Part shown: one piece after another, positions 44,427 to 53,699 of the stretch
Numbering within the stretch: position 1 is the stretch's first letter
Layout: the number at the start of each line of letters is the position of its first letter
Assembly: GCF_034366625.1 (NCBI RefSeq)
Contig: NZ_JAXMIH010000008.1
Span: 806,001-870,000 of the forward strand
Length of the DNA: 64,000 nt
Direction of reading: 5' to 3'
Source: Prosthecobacter sp.
GTDB taxonomy: Bacteria; Verrucomicrobiota; Verrucomicrobiia; Verrucomicrobiales; Verrucomicrobiaceae
Translations under genes and position numbers: made by a program
Notes under the pieces: model-generated
The model's database searches: none
The model's input: only the letters and a program-made list of their open reading frames with translations
What the model was told of the DNA's origin: nothing

Positions 44427-45860
44427 ATGCCCAACTCATCTGACACACTCAGTTCACCAGCCGGCTGGCGGCTGGATCACTCCTATGCGCGGCTGCCACA
44501 GTCGTTTCATATGCGGATCAATCCGACGCCGGTGAGTGAGCCGAAGATGGTGGTGCTGAACCGACCACTGGCGGAGGCTTTGGGACTGAATACGGACGAC
44601 TTGAACGATGCGGCGATCTTTGCGGGCAATGCGCTGCCGCCGGGTGCGGAACCGCTGGCGCAGGCCTATGCGGGGCATCAATACGTGCATTTCACGATGC
44701 TGGGCGATGGACGGGCGATCCTGCTTGGCGAGCAGATGACGCCGAGTGGCGCACGGTTTGACATCCAGCTCAAAGGACCGGGCCCGACGCCGTTTTCGCG
44801 TCGTGGGGATGGTCGCGCGGCATTGGGGCCGATGCTGCGGGAATACATCATCAGCGAGGCGATGCATGCGCTGGGCATTCCGACGACGCGCAGCCTCGCG
44901 GTTGTCAGCACGGGTGAAAAAGTTTGGCGGCAGGATGGTGGACTGCCCGGCGCGGTGCTCACACGCGTGGCGGCCAGTCACATTCGCGTGGGCACATTTG
45001 AGTATGCGGCGGCGCGTGGGGAGAAGGATGCGTTGCAAGCACTCGCGGATCACACGAGGCAGCGACACTACCCCGAGCTTGAAGGTGACTATGCAGCATT
45101 CTTTGAGGCCGTGATGGAGCGGCAGGCGACGTTGATCGCGCAGTGGATGCACGTCGGTTTCATTCATGGCGTGATGAACACGGACAACATGGCCCTCAGC
45201 GGCGAGACGATCGACTATGGGCCGTGTGCGTTCATGGACGCATATGATCCGGCCACGGTCTTCAGCTCGATTGATCGCAATGGTCGCTACGCGTATGGCA
45301 ATCAGCCGCACATCGCGCAGTGGAACCTAGCGCGGCTGGCTGAGGCGATGCTGCCGTTGTTTCACGACGATGAAAAACAGGCCATCGAGATCGCGAACGA
45401 GGCGATTGGGAGTTTCGAGGCGCGTTTCAAGCGCCACTGGCTCGCAGGCATGCGGGCGAAGCTGGGCTTGTTCACGGCGGAGAGCGATGACACGGCGTTG
45501 ATTCAATCGCTGCTTGAATGGATGCAGGAAACGAAGGCGGATTTCACGAACACCTTCCGTGATCTGACGAATGGCCGCCTGGAGCCACTGGAATGGCATC
45601 AGCGGTGGTCCGAACGGCTCAAGCGGCAGCCACAATCGGCCAGTGATGTGACTGATCTGATGCGTCGGCACAATCCCGCCTTCATTCCCCGCAATCACAA
45701 AGTCGAGGAAGCGCTGGCCGCCGCCTCGGAGCATGGCGATCTGAATCCTATGCAGCGTTTGTTGACGGTGCTGGCCGATCCCTATGATCACACCCAGGAT
45801 TTGCCTGAGTTCAGTGAGCCTGCGGATTCGACCGGGTATCAGACGTTCTGCGGGACATGA
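44427..45860 (+). CDS. selO: Protein adenylyltransferase SelO (YdiU/UPF0061 family)
   Basis: The 477-residue protein is the length of E. coli YdiU. It has [20 protein letters not shown], the nucleotide region [40 protein letters not shown], then [20 protein letters not shown] and AFMDAYDP. The C-terminus ends YQTFCGT with Cys antepenultimate, where eukaryotic SelO has selenocysteine. SelO is a pseudokinase-fold enzyme that AMPylates protein targets in oxidative stress. It has no visible operon partner. Confidence 0.95.
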   Translation: MPNSSDTLSSPAGWRLDHSYARLPQSFHMRINPTPVSEPKMVVLNRPLAEALGLNTDDLNDAAIFAGNALPPGAEPLAQAYAGHQYVHFTMLGDGRAILLGEQMTPSGARFDIQLKGPGPTPFSRRGDGRAALGPMLREYIISEAMHALGIPTTRSLAVVSTGEKVWRQDGGLPGAVLTRVAASHIRVGTFEYAAARGEKDALQALADHTRQRHYPELEGDYAAFFEAVMERQATLIAQWMHVGFIHGVMNTDNMALSGETIDYGPCAFMDAYDPATVFSSIDRNGRYAYGNQPHIAQWNLARLAEAMLPLFHDDEKQAIEIANEAIGSFEARFKRHWLAGMRAKLGLFTAESDDTALIQSLLEWMQETKADFTNTFRDLTNGRLEPLEWHQRWSERLKRQPQSASDVTDLMRRHNPAFIPRNHKVEEALAAASEHGDLNPMQRLLTVLADPYDHTQDLPEFSEPADSTGYQTFCGT

Positions 45861-45907
45861 TCCGTTGGCTATGGTGGGAGAGGGGATTAAATACAAATAG
45901 TTTGCAA

Positions 45908-45924
45908 TTGCAATATGATTGCAA
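45908..45924. promoter_or_regulatory. Predicted Zur-like operator upstream of the zinc receptor
   Basis: TTGCAATATGATTGCAA is a perfect palindrome with 7-bp arms and a 3-bp spacer, 31 bases before the receptor ATG. A further half-site TTGCAA abuts it at 45902-45907. Confidence 0.6.
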
Positions 45925-45954
45925 TAAATGGGTGGATCATTCGAATCCACGCCC

Positions 45955-48048
45955 ATGAAAATTCCCCTGCCTTCGTATTTTTTAACCGCTGCGCTGTCTT
46001 TGACTGCTGTGGGTTTTAGCACGGCCCAGACAGCTTCTCGCATCGAGAAACTTGCGAGTCAGCCGACGTTGCAGTCTGAGATCGCGATGGATGAAATCGT
46101 TATTTCTGCCCCGCTGGACCGACCGCTGTTTCAGCAGGCGCAGGCGACTTCGGTACTGACTGGGCAGCCGTTGAATCTGGCGATTGAGCCGTCCCTGGGG
46201 CAGACACTGGCGCGGCTGCCGGGGGTGAGCAGTTCGTATTTCGGGCCGGCGGCGAGTCGGCCGATCATTCGCGGGCTGGATGGGGACCGCGTGCGCATTT
46301 TGCAGAACGGACTGAACACCATCGACGCCTCCTCGGCCAGCCCAGATCATGCGGTGAGCTTTGATGTGGCAAATTTGAAGTCGGTGGAGGTGATTCGCGG
46401 TCCGGCGACGCTGCTGTATGGCTCGAACGCCATCGGGGGCGTGGTGAACGCGATCGACGGGCGCATCGTGGATGAAAAACTTGATGGGACGATCCGTGGC
46501 TCGATGGGCGGACGGTTTTCCTCCGTGGACAGCGGCTATCAGTCGAATGCGATGCTCGAAGGCGGCTGGAAAGGACTGGCCTTTCATGTGGAGGCATTCA
46601 CACGGGCGGCGGAAGATTTCCACATTCCGGGAAACGCACGCACCGTGGGCGAGCAGGAGCGTAATCCGCTGCCAGCGGGTGATCTGGAGCCGAGCAAGAA
46701 CGTGCCAAACAGCCATCTGCGCTCGGAGGGCGTCTCCGGTGGTCTGAGCTATGTTTGGGAAGGTGGCTTTGTGGGTTTCGCGTGGACGGAGTTTCACTCA
46801 CTCTACGGGTCACCGGCGGAGCCTTCAGTCTTCATCGATCTGAACCAGACGCGTCTGGATGTGCGCGGTGCCTTTTACAAGCCGCTGCCACGCATCAAGG
46901 AGATCAGCTACCGCTTTGCGTGGTCGGATTACGAGCATGTGGAATACGAGGACGGCATGGACAACACCGTGTTCAAAAACGACGGCTATGACGCCCGTGT
47001 GGAGGTGAAGCATGAAAAGATCGCGGGCATGGAAGGCGTGGTGGGTTTTCAATCGGACCGTAGCGATTTTCTCATCGCCGGAGCGGAGGCGTTTCTGCCG
47101 CCGAACATCACGCAGTCGAACTCGCTGTTCTTCTTTGAGGACATCACGCGGGGACCGCTCAGCTTCCAGTTTGGCGGTCGTTACGACCACATCTCGGTGG
47201 AGGCGCTGGACAACGATGTCTTCGGCCCGGCGCGCAGCCGCACGTTTGACAACTTCAGCGGTTCGGTGGGAGTCGTCTTCAATCCCAATGACGAGTACTC
47301 CGCCGCGTTCACTGTCACGCATGCCGAACGTGCGCCGACCAGCCAGGAACTCTATGCCAACGGTGCGCATCTGGCGACGAACACCTTCGAGGTCGGCAAT
47401 GCGGATCTCGGCGTGGAAAGCTCGCTTGGCTTTGATTTGAACCTGCGCAAACGCACCGGCTGGGTCACGGGTAGCGTCAGCGGCTACTACAACCGCTACA
47501 ACGACTTCATCGGCCAGTTCCCCACCGGTGTCATGGTGGACACGGACGGTGATCTCATCGGCGACACGCCTGAGTATGCTTACACGGCTGTGGCGGCCCA
47601 GTTCATCGGCGCTGAACTGGAGACTACTTTTCATCTGCTGCATCCCGTCACTACGGAGCAGCAGGCAACCACGAACCTGAACTGGGAATTCAAGGCCGAC
47701 GCCGTCCGCGCACGTGACGCCAGCACCGGACGCTCGCTGCCGCGCATCCCGCCGTTCCATCTCTCCAGCGCATTGATCGTCGAGCGTGGACCATTTGGCG
47801 CGAAGCTGGAGGGCATTTATGCCGCTCCCCAGGCTCGTGTGGCCGCCAGCGAGTTTGGGACTGACAGTTACTTCCTCGTCAATCTCACGCTGAGCTATCG
47901 CGTGGTGCAGGGGCCGACGACCATCGATTTGTATGTCAAAGGCATGAACCTCACCAACGAGGACGCCCGTGAGCACACCTCCTTCCTCAAAGAACGTGTG
48001 CCGCTGCCAGGCCGTGGCATTGTGGCTGGTATGAAAATGACGTTTTGA
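45955..48048 (+). CDS. znuD: ZnuD-type TonB-dependent outer-membrane receptor
   Basis: From the ATG at 45955 the protein is 697 residues with a signal peptide ending near TAAL-SLTAVGFSTAQ. Residues about 45-170 are the plug: LGQTLARLPGVSSSYFGPAA, SRPIIRGLDGDRVRILQNGL, ASSASPDHAVSFDVANLKSV and GPATLLYGSNAIGGVVNAID. These specific motifs (FGPAASRPIIRGLDG..SPDHAV) are those of ZnuD-type zinc receptors. The beta-barrel ends in a C-terminal Phe (VAGMKMTF). TonB/ExbBD supply energy. The operator palindrome upstream supports zinc control. Confidence 0.9.
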   Translation: MKIPLPSYFLTAALSLTAVGFSTAQTASRIEKLASQPTLQSEIAMDEIVISAPLDRPLFQQAQATSVLTGQPLNLAIEPSLGQTLARLPGVSSSYFGPAASRPIIRGLDGDRVRILQNGLNTIDASSASPDHAVSFDVANLKSVEVIRGPATLLYGSNAIGGVVNAIDGRIVDEKLDGTIRGSMGGRFSSVDSGYQSNAMLEGGWKGLAFHVEAFTRAAEDFHIPGNARTVGEQERNPLPAGDLEPSKNVPNSHLRSEGVSGGLSYVWEGGFVGFAWTEFHSLYGSPAEPSVFIDLNQTRLDVRGAFYKPLPRIKEISYRFAWSDYEHVEYEDGMDNTVFKNDGYDARVEVKHEKIAGMEGVVGFQSDRSDFLIAGAEAFLPPNITQSNSLFFFEDITRGPLSFQFGGRYDHISVEALDNDVFGPARSRTFDNFSGSVGVVFNPNDEYSAAFTVTHAERAPTSQELYANGAHLATNTFEVGNADLGVESSLGFDLNLRKRTGWVTGSVSGYYNRYNDFIGQFPTGVMVDTDGDLIGDTPEYAYTAVAAQFIGAELETTFHLLHPVTTEQQATTNLNWEFKADAVRARDASTGRSLPRIPPFHLSSALIVERGPFGAKLEGIYAAPQARVAASEFGTDSYFLVNLTLSYRVVQGPTTIDLYVKGMNLTNEDAREHTSFLKERVPLPGRGIVAGMKMTF

Positions 48049-48206
48049 GCCAACTTGTTGGTGGGATGAGGAATCCTCAAGCGAGGCGAAGCTCTGTCTT
48101 TGCAGGATGTTATTCGGAATTGGAAGCATTCATTGCCACTTTCTCATTTTTGAGCCTCCAATATGAACTGGTAAACCAAAAGTAAGATAATTTTCATAAC
48201 AATGTC

Positions 48207-48240
48207 TTGCTGTCTTGGCTCGATTGAATATAATTTCAAT
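48207..48240 (+). promoter_or_regulatory. Sigma-70-like promoter with a palindrome over the -10
   Basis: TTGCTG (48207-48212), a 16-base spacer and a consensus TATAAT (48229-48234) precede the sugar transferase gene by 27 bases. The -10 is exactly framed by ATTGAA and TTCAAT (48223-48240). Confidence 0.55.
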
Positions 48241-48260
48241 ACAATAACCTCGACTAGAGC

Positions 48261-49751
48261 ATGAATTCCACAAACTCCACCGCCAGTATCTTGAGCGCAG
48301 GCTCAACTCTCCAGGCTTTGGAGGCACGGCGTGCGTGGCGGGAGAATGAGCAGGTGTCACCGCACTTTTGGGTGCTCATCAGCATTCTGGGAGATCTGGT
48401 CATGGCCGTACTCGCCGCCTATGCGGCCTACTGGTTGCGGTTCCACTCCATCATTCGGGATTTCGGCAATTTTGATGCGATGACCTTCCGCCAGTACGGC
48501 GGTCACATGGCCTTGGGAAGTCTCACGCTCGTCTTGGTGCTGGGATGGCAGGACGTCTATCACCAGAATGTTCTGCTGCGCAGCCGCTGGGTGGCTTCAA
48601 AGATCGCGAAAGGCATTCTCGTCTGGACCGCAGGTTTCCTGGCCATCACACTGGCCTTGAAACTGCAGCCCAGCATCTCCCGTGTGTATGTGATGCTCAA
48701 CGGTGCCACCGCGCTGCTGCTGATCCTGGGCTGGCGTTCGGTTTTCATGCATTGCCTGCGTGCACCGGGACGCATCGAGGCGTTGCAGCAGCGCACGCTG
48801 TTTGTCGGCTGGAATGCCGAGGCGGTGAGCCTGTGGAAGACGTTGAAACGCGACCGGGCATGCGCCTTTGACCTCCTGGGCTGGGTGAACACCGGCAGCA
48901 GCGAAGATGGCGGGCCTGCCGATGAGAGCCTTCCCTGTCTGGGAGAACTCAACGATGTGGAGCACCTGATCTCAACTCAAGCGGTGGACATGGTCGTGGT
49001 GGCGGATCTGCACGGTCCTCGCGAGCAGATGATCGCCCTCGCCAATCTCTGCGAGCGTGAAATGATTCAGTTCAAGGTCATCCCCTCCTGTTTCCGGGTT
49101 TTTGTGTCCGGTCTCACCCTCGAAACCATCGCCGGCACGCCGGTGCTCGGTGTCACACGTCTGCCGCTGGATGACACGCTCAATGTCATGGTCAAGCGTG
49201 CCCTTGACATCGTTGGCGCCGTGATTGGGCTCGTTTTGAGCGCCCCCGTCATCGCGATTTTCAGCGCCATGGTCTGGCTGGAATCACCGGGCGCCGTCTT
49301 CTACCGCCAGCGTCGCTGGGGTTGCAACGGCGTGCCGTTTGAGATCATCAAAATTCGCTCCATGAAAATCGACGCCGAGAATGCCTCCGGCGCCCAATGG
49401 TGTGTCAAAGACGATCCACGTCGTCTCAGGATCGGCGCGTTCATGCGCAAGTGGAACATCGACGAGCTGCCGCAGTTCTGGAACGTTTTGAAGGGCGAGA
49501 TGAGCCTCGTGGGGCCGCGGCCTGAGCGCCCGGAACTCATCGCCGGATTCAAGCACCAGATTCCGCATTACAACGCCCGCCATCACGCCAAACCGGGCAT
49601 GACCGGCTGGGCGCAGGTCAACGGCCTGCGTGGCGACACCGATCTCAGCGAGCGCATCCAGTGCGACCTCTGGTATCTCGAAAACTGGAGCCTCTGGCTC
49701 GATCTCCAGGTCATGCTGCTCACCTTCTTCAAGCGCGACAACGCCTATTGA
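48261..49751 (+). CDS. Polyprenyl-phosphate sugar phosphotransferase (exopolysaccharide type)
   Basis: The 496-residue protein has five predicted TM helices: four in the N-terminal half (about residues 37-150) and one near 315-335. A CoA-binding-like middle domain follows the first four (QQRTLFVGWNAEAVSLWKTL). The C-terminal bacterial sugar transferase domain has FYRQRRWGCNGVPFEIIKIR, the SLVGPRPERPELI motif and YNARHHAKPGMTGWAQVNGL. It transfers a sugar-1-phosphate from a nucleotide sugar to undecaprenyl phosphate and starts exopolysaccharide or O-antigen units. A consensus -10 lies upstream. Confidence 0.93.
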   Translation: MNSTNSTASILSAGSTLQALEARRAWRENEQVSPHFWVLISILGDLVMAVLAAYAAYWLRFHSIIRDFGNFDAMTFRQYGGHMALGSLTLVLVLGWQDVYHQNVLLRSRWVASKIAKGILVWTAGFLAITLALKLQPSISRVYVMLNGATALLLILGWRSVFMHCLRAPGRIEALQQRTLFVGWNAEAVSLWKTLKRDRACAFDLLGWVNTGSSEDGGPADESLPCLGELNDVEHLISTQAVDMVVVADLHGPREQMIALANLCEREMIQFKVIPSCFRVFVSGLTLETIAGTPVLGVTRLPLDDTLNVMVKRALDIVGAVIGLVLSAPVIAIFSAMVWLESPGAVFYRQRRWGCNGVPFEIIKIRSMKIDAENASGAQWCVKDDPRRLRIGAFMRKWNIDELPQFWNVLKGEMSLVGPRPERPELIAGFKHQIPHYNARHHAKPGMTGWAQVNGLRGDTDLSERIQCDLWYLENWSLWLDLQVMLLTFFKRDNAY

Positions 49752-49810
49752 GGATTGCGTGAATTCGTGGTGGCGTCCGGCCATGGACGAGGACATTCGT
49801 CACCCACCCC

Positions 49811-50728
49811 ATGCCGCTTTTCACGGTTTACACGCCCACCTACAATCGCGCGCACACGCTCCATCGTGTGTTTGAAAGCCTGCAAGCCCAGACCTGCCGT
49901 GATTTTGAGTGGCTGGTGATCGACGACGGCTCCACCGACGGCACGGCGGAGTTGATGCGGCGCTATCAGGCCGAGGCCGGCTTTCCCGTGCGCTATCTGC
50001 CCATGCCGCATCGTGGTGCCCACCATGCACACAATCTTTCGCTGCGTGAATCCCACGGTGAGCTGTGGTTGAAGCTCGATTCTGACGACGGCTGCGTGCC
50101 GCAGGCGCTGGAGCGTTTGCAGCATCAATGGGAAAGCATCCCAACCGCGCAGCGCGATGCCTTCTCCGGTGTCACTGGTCTGTGTCGTGATCAAAACGGG
50201 CAGAGGGTTGGCACACCCTTTCCGGCCGATCCGCTCGACTGCTCTGCGGCCGAACTGGAATACCGCCACAAGGTGCGCGGTGAAAAGTGGGGCTTTCTCC
50301 GGCTCGATGTGCTGCGCCAGTTTCCCTATCCTGCGGATGTGCCGGGCAACTTCATCCCCGAGTCCTTCATCTGGTGCCAGGTGTCGCGTCAGTTCAAGAC
50401 ACGCCACATCAATGAGGAACTGCGCATCTACTGGACGGACGCGCCCTCGCTTGTGCATGGCCGCTCCAATCCGCGCACGAACGCCGCTGGCCACCGGCTG
50501 ATGTTCAAAATGGTGCTCGATCTGGAGAGCGGCTGGTCTTTCCTCGCGCCGCTGCGTCTGCTGCGGGCTGCGGTGCAGTACAGCCGTTTTGCCTGGCTCA
50601 GCGGGGTGGGGCTGGTGCGGCAGTTTCGCGGGCTGAAATCCAGCGGCGGTCGTCTGCTGTGGTTGATCGCGCTGCCAGTAGGCTGGGGGCTGGGGTGGCG
50701 GGATGGTGTCCGGTTTCCGAAGGATTGA
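49811..50728 (+). CDS. Family 2 glycosyltransferase
   Basis: The 305-residue protein has the GT-A nucleotide-binding start (LFTVYTPTYNRAHTLHRVFE), D-D-G-S (WLVIDDGSTDGTAELMRRY) and the D-S-D metal-binding DxD-like motif (LWLKLDSDDGCVPQALERLQ). Its substrate is not predictable. It follows the sugar transferase gene by 59 bases, so the two probably form a polysaccharide unit. Confidence 0.92.
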   Translation: MPLFTVYTPTYNRAHTLHRVFESLQAQTCRDFEWLVIDDGSTDGTAELMRRYQAEAGFPVRYLPMPHRGAHHAHNLSLRESHGELWLKLDSDDGCVPQALERLQHQWESIPTAQRDAFSGVTGLCRDQNGQRVGTPFPADPLDCSAAELEYRHKVRGEKWGFLRLDVLRQFPYPADVPGNFIPESFIWCQVSRQFKTRHINEELRIYWTDAPSLVHGRSNPRTNAAGHRLMFKMVLDLESGWSFLAPLRLLRAAVQYSRFAWLSGVGLVRQFRGLKSSGGRLLWLIALPVGWGLGWRDGVRFPKD

Positions 50729-50877
50729 AACGGGCGGACTCCAGTTCCGGCATGCCTGGCATCCTCCCGGTTCCAAAACGCGCGCAAACCTCCACTTGGC
50801 CCCGCCCACGTCCTCCGCTCCTGTCCCGCCACGGCTCCCAACGAACCACGAACCACGAACTGCCACCCCACAACACC

Positions 50878-51219
50878 ATGCACCTCTCCGACCTCCTCTT
50901 CACCGGCTTCAACAAACGCGTCGCCGCCCTGCATCGGGACAGCGGCGAGATCCTGTGGGACTGGACCGCCCCTTCCGGTTCCAGCTACACCACCCTCCTG
51001 CTCGATGGCGACCGCCTCATCGTCAGCGTACAGGGCTACACCTATGCGCTCGATCCCCTCACGGGAGCGCAGCTCTGGATGAACGAGATGAAGGGCTTCG
51101 GCTTCGGCGTCGCCAGCCTCGTCTCCGTCCATGGTAGCTCCAGCGCCCACCTCCTCGCTGCTGCTGCGGCGGATGCGGCAGCGGCTGCTGCCGCCACCAC
51201 GACCACGACTGCGGCTTAG
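50878..51219 (+). CDS. Short PQQ-like beta-propeller repeat protein
   Basis: From the ATG at 50878 the protein is 113 residues. It has PQQ-type repeats (LFTGFNKRVAALHRDSGEIL, W-D-W; YTYALDPLTGAQLWMNEMKG), as in outer-membrane BamB-like or quinoprotein propellers, but only about two blades. The C-terminus is low-complexity (LLAAAAADAAAAAAATTTTT). It is too short for a full propeller, so either it oligomerises or it is a remnant. No signal peptide is seen. Confidence 0.65.
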   Translation: MHLSDLLFTGFNKRVAALHRDSGEILWDWTAPSGSSYTTLLLDGDRLIVSVQGYTYALDPLTGAQLWMNEMKGFGFGVASLVSVHGSSSAHLLAAAAADAAAAAAATTTTTAA

Positions 51220-51299
51220 GCGGTCAGGCATCGTCCTCGACCGCGTCTTGAAGACGACGGTGAAGGGAGCGCGGACACTTATGTCCGCTTCTGCTGGTT

Positions 51300-52094
51300 T
51301 CATGTATTGCTGAAAATCTTCTTCCGGTGCTCAGCAATGAACGCCAGATCCGGCAAAGCCGCATCGTCCGGTAAAATCAACGCTTCGCCTGCATAAGCAG
51401 CGAAACTTTCGGCAATGGCCCGTTGTGGCAGCTCCTGTTTCAGGCGCTTGGAAAGCAGCAGCCGCAAATCGTCATCGAACGCAATCAAACCACGATCAAA
51501 GGCCGCATCATGCAATCGCGAGAGGCACAGCCCGTTGCGAACATTCAGGCGCTCATTCGCATGTGATCCCCACGGCAGGATGTGAGAAGCGACCAGAAGC
51601 TCCCGAACACCAAGCTGTGTGACTCCGCAGCGGCCGCCAAAGTTGTTCACCACCGCATCGCGAAAGTATTCCTGACCACGGCGTTGTTTCACGGTCACGA
51701 CTGCTTCTGTGGGACCCTGCGGGCACCTTCTAACGCGGACACCTTCATTCGGAAGCACCTCAAGCTCACTGCCTTCATCAAGATCAAATATTTTTCGCAA
51801 GGCCTCCTCGCTGGCAGGAACAGTTTCATTGAGATCGGCATGGAAATCATTCCATACGACGAGATCGAGTGCGCTTGCATTCGCCATACCCTTGATGCCG
51901 CGAAGTTTCAGGACGGGATCGAGGGATGCCAAATTAACAAGTTTAAGAGCGACGCTGTTTGCACCACGTCCAAGCTTTTCAGCAAGGCTTATGATCACTG
52001 GCTGCCTCGCATGCATCTGGCCGAAGGTGAGCTTGTGATAGAGATTGAGCACGACCAACAATTCGTCGCGCGTCCAATTTTTCCGCGTTGCCAT
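51300..52094 (-). CDS. HNH endonuclease (HNH_2-like)
   Basis: From the ATG at 52094 the protein is 264 residues. The N-terminal half is a helical DNA-binding-like domain (MATRKNWTRDELLVVLNLYH, GRGANSVALKLVNLASLDP). The C-terminal HNH domain has CGVTQLGVRELLVASHILPW, then LNVRNGLCLSRLHDAAFDRG, with the H-x14+-N-x8-H arrangement (SHILPW, N-G-L, LHDAAFD). It cleaves DNA with one metal ion. No methyltransferase is adjacent. It may be an accessory or defence nuclease. Confidence 0.85.
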   Translation of the reverse strand: MATRKNWTRDELLVVLNLYHKLTFGQMHARQPVIISLAEKLGRGANSVALKLVNLASLDPVLKLRGIKGMANASALDLVVWNDFHADLNETVPASEEALRKIFDLDEGSELEVLPNEGVRVRRCPQGPTEAVVTVKQRRGQEYFRDAVVNNFGGRCGVTQLGVRELLVASHILPWGSHANERLNVRNGLCLSRLHDAAFDRGLIAFDDDLRLLLSKRLKQELPQRAIAESFAAYAGEALILPDDAALPDLAFIAEHRKKIFSNT

Positions 52095-52320
52095 GCTGGG
52101 AAAGTGCGCCGTTCCATCGCCATGGCAACGGGTTCTCCGGGAAAACACCTCTGCGATTCGGCTGCGTATGCATTCATCATTTGAATCGCACATCACCAAG
52201 ACTGGCTTTCATGTTTCTTCTCTGGAGGGAACTGCAAATACTGGGCGATGAACGAGTGAAATGTTGCAAATAGTCCGGGATCACGTTTCATCACGCTGTT
52301 ACAAAACAAAACGGCCAGCA

Positions 52321-52950
52321 ATGAAAGAGCTTATTTGGTTTACAATTCCTGGTGGAATAGCAGCGTTTGCTTGGTGGCTGATTTTCCCACATGGCTTCGA
52401 GTCGGACAACGCACCGTTCTTTGCGGCGGCGGCTTCATTTGGGTTCGGCTATATGCTGAATCAGATAGTGCGATGTATCTGGGAGCAATGGTTTGGCTAC
52501 AACCACAAGAGACGAACGGTTTTAAACAAAATTAAGCAGGCATATGATTTGAAGGAAGAAGGGAGCCATGAGAATAAGGCGTTCGACATCTGGCATTCTG
52601 CCTTTTACTCCGACTGTATTCCTGAGAGCTTTCGAGAGCACAATAGTGGAACTTGGCATTACTTGATCGCGTTTCTCACTGTGCAGTGGGCATGGATTCT
52701 CGGCGCATTCGCCTTGATGGCTGCCCAATGTCTCTCTTCGCACAAAGGCGACGGTCGGTGTCTTTGTGGAGGGGTCATCTTATTCCTGGTCATGGCCGTA
52801 ATTATTTGGTGGAAGAGAGACCTCACACTGCGCGCGCTCGATCGGCAAGAAGAAGCCTGTTTCAAGCGCTATCGTTCAGTTTTCAACAAAGCGAAGGAGG
52901 AGATCATGAAGAACGGGGAGGAATCGAAACACAAGCAGTCGGGAAATTGA
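52321..52950 (+). CDS. Multi-pass membrane protein, unknown
   Basis: From the ATG at 52321 the protein is 209 residues with four TM segments: about 5-22 (IWFTIPGGIAAFAWWLIF), 32-48, 120-140 (IAFLTVQWAWILGAFALMAA) and 150-170 (GVILFLVMAVIIWW). A cytoplasmic charged loop and tail (RYRSVFNKAKEEIMKNGEES) follow. The gene is AT-richer than neighbours, suggesting acquisition. It is divergent from the HNH endonuclease gene. No family recognised. Confidence 0.6.
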   Translation: MKELIWFTIPGGIAAFAWWLIFPHGFESDNAPFFAAAASFGFGYMLNQIVRCIWEQWFGYNHKRRTVLNKIKQAYDLKEEGSHENKAFDIWHSAFYSDCIPESFREHNSGTWHYLIAFLTVQWAWILGAFALMAAQCLSSHKGDGRCLCGGVILFLVMAVIIWWKRDLTLRALDRQEEACFKRYRSVFNKAKEEIMKNGEESKHKQSGN

Positions 52951-53078
52951 ATGGTTCATCCACCGATTTCACTGATTCGCCTTTCTAGTGCTCAACACGG
53001 GCCTAAGCCTGACGCAAGGCGACCATTCACCGGGCGTGCGTTGCGTTGTCCGATCTGGACCGCCACGGACCGCGATCA

Positions 53079-53150
53079 CAGGCTTGCACCCTGCGTGCTC
53101 AAGCTTGAATCGTGCGTGCGCAGGCCTGAACCAGGACCATGCAGGCTTGT
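53079..53150. repeat. 21-bp tandem repeats
   Basis: Three and a half copies of a 21-bp unit lie at 53079, 53100, 53121 and 53142, starting CAGGCTTG, CAAGCTTG, CAGGCCTG and CAGGCTTG. The first two also share TGCGTGC. The 497-bp stretch 52951-53447 around it has no supported gene; it also contains a run of nine G near 53261 and the left ParDE repeat. Confidence 0.6.
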
Positions 53151-53312
53151 AGAAAGACGCGGCGAGGTTGAGTCACGAGCGTGAATGACGGCGGGGTAGA
53201 CTTGAACGCGGCGGTGCCAGAAGTTGGGCAAAGAATTGAGAATGAGGGAGATGCTGGGCCGGGGGGGGGCCTAGGGGGGCATCGGAGCCTTGGGGGTGAG
53301 GCAGAGATCATC

Positions 53313-53360
53313 GAGGACGAGGAGGAGTAGGAGGACGAGGAGGATCACCTGCGGTGGGCT
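53313..53360. repeat. Left direct repeat flanking the ParDE module
   Basis: GAGGACGAGGAGGAGTAGGA starts the repeat and GGATCACCTGCGGTGGGCT ends it. It matches 54014-54049 except for an extra 12 bases in the middle. Confidence 0.65.
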
Positions 53361-53447
53361 TGAAGGCGCCACGTCGAGGACGACCCTCGTGGTAAGCATG
53401 TCGATCGTGAGGCTTGACAGTTTTACGGCTGGTGGAGACACTGGCGC

Positions 53448-53699
53448 ATGACTGTGACACTGCCAGCTTCGTTGGAATCGTTCGTGAGCCAGAAGATCGC
53501 CTCCGGCCTGTATCACAATGCGGATGAGGTGGTGGTGGAGTCGCTGGGGTTGATGCGGCAGGAGGAACGCTGGAAGGCGGTGGCCTCGGCGAAGATCGAC
53601 GAGGGACTGCGTGATCTGGAGGAAGGCCGCGTTTTGACCGCCGAGCAGTCACGGGAGGAGATGGCGGCGTTCAAGCAGCGGTGGCGTGCGGGCGCATGA
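53448..53699 (+). CDS. parD: ParD-like antitoxin
   Basis: The 83-residue protein has a ribbon-helix-helix start (MTVTLPASLESFVSQKIASG then YHNADEVVVESLGLM) and an acidic flexible C-terminus that would mask the toxin (EGLRDLEEGRVLTAEQSREE). It overlaps the toxin start by four bases. The module is bounded by direct repeats, suggesting acquisition. Confidence 0.88.
   Translation: MTVTLPASLESFVSQKIASGLYHNADEVVVESLGLMRQEERWKAVASAKIDEGLRDLEEGRVLTAEQSREEMAAFKQRWRAGA

Noticed and set aside
46825-48129. A 434-codon open frame opposite the ZnuD-type receptor
   Set aside because: Antisense shadow of a conserved receptor, with no coherent domain.
53079-53150. Possible short CRISPR array
   Set aside because: The 21-bp units are contiguous without spacers and are imperfect; no cas genes are present.
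52951-53184. Short open frame in the 21-bp repeat stretch
   Set aside because: The translation is Arg/Pro/Cys-rich and simply reads through the repeats.
53230-53345. G-rich/GAGGA-rich tract as a possible regulatory structure
   Set aside because: The run of G may be a sequencing-prone homopolymer and no gene is directly downstream.
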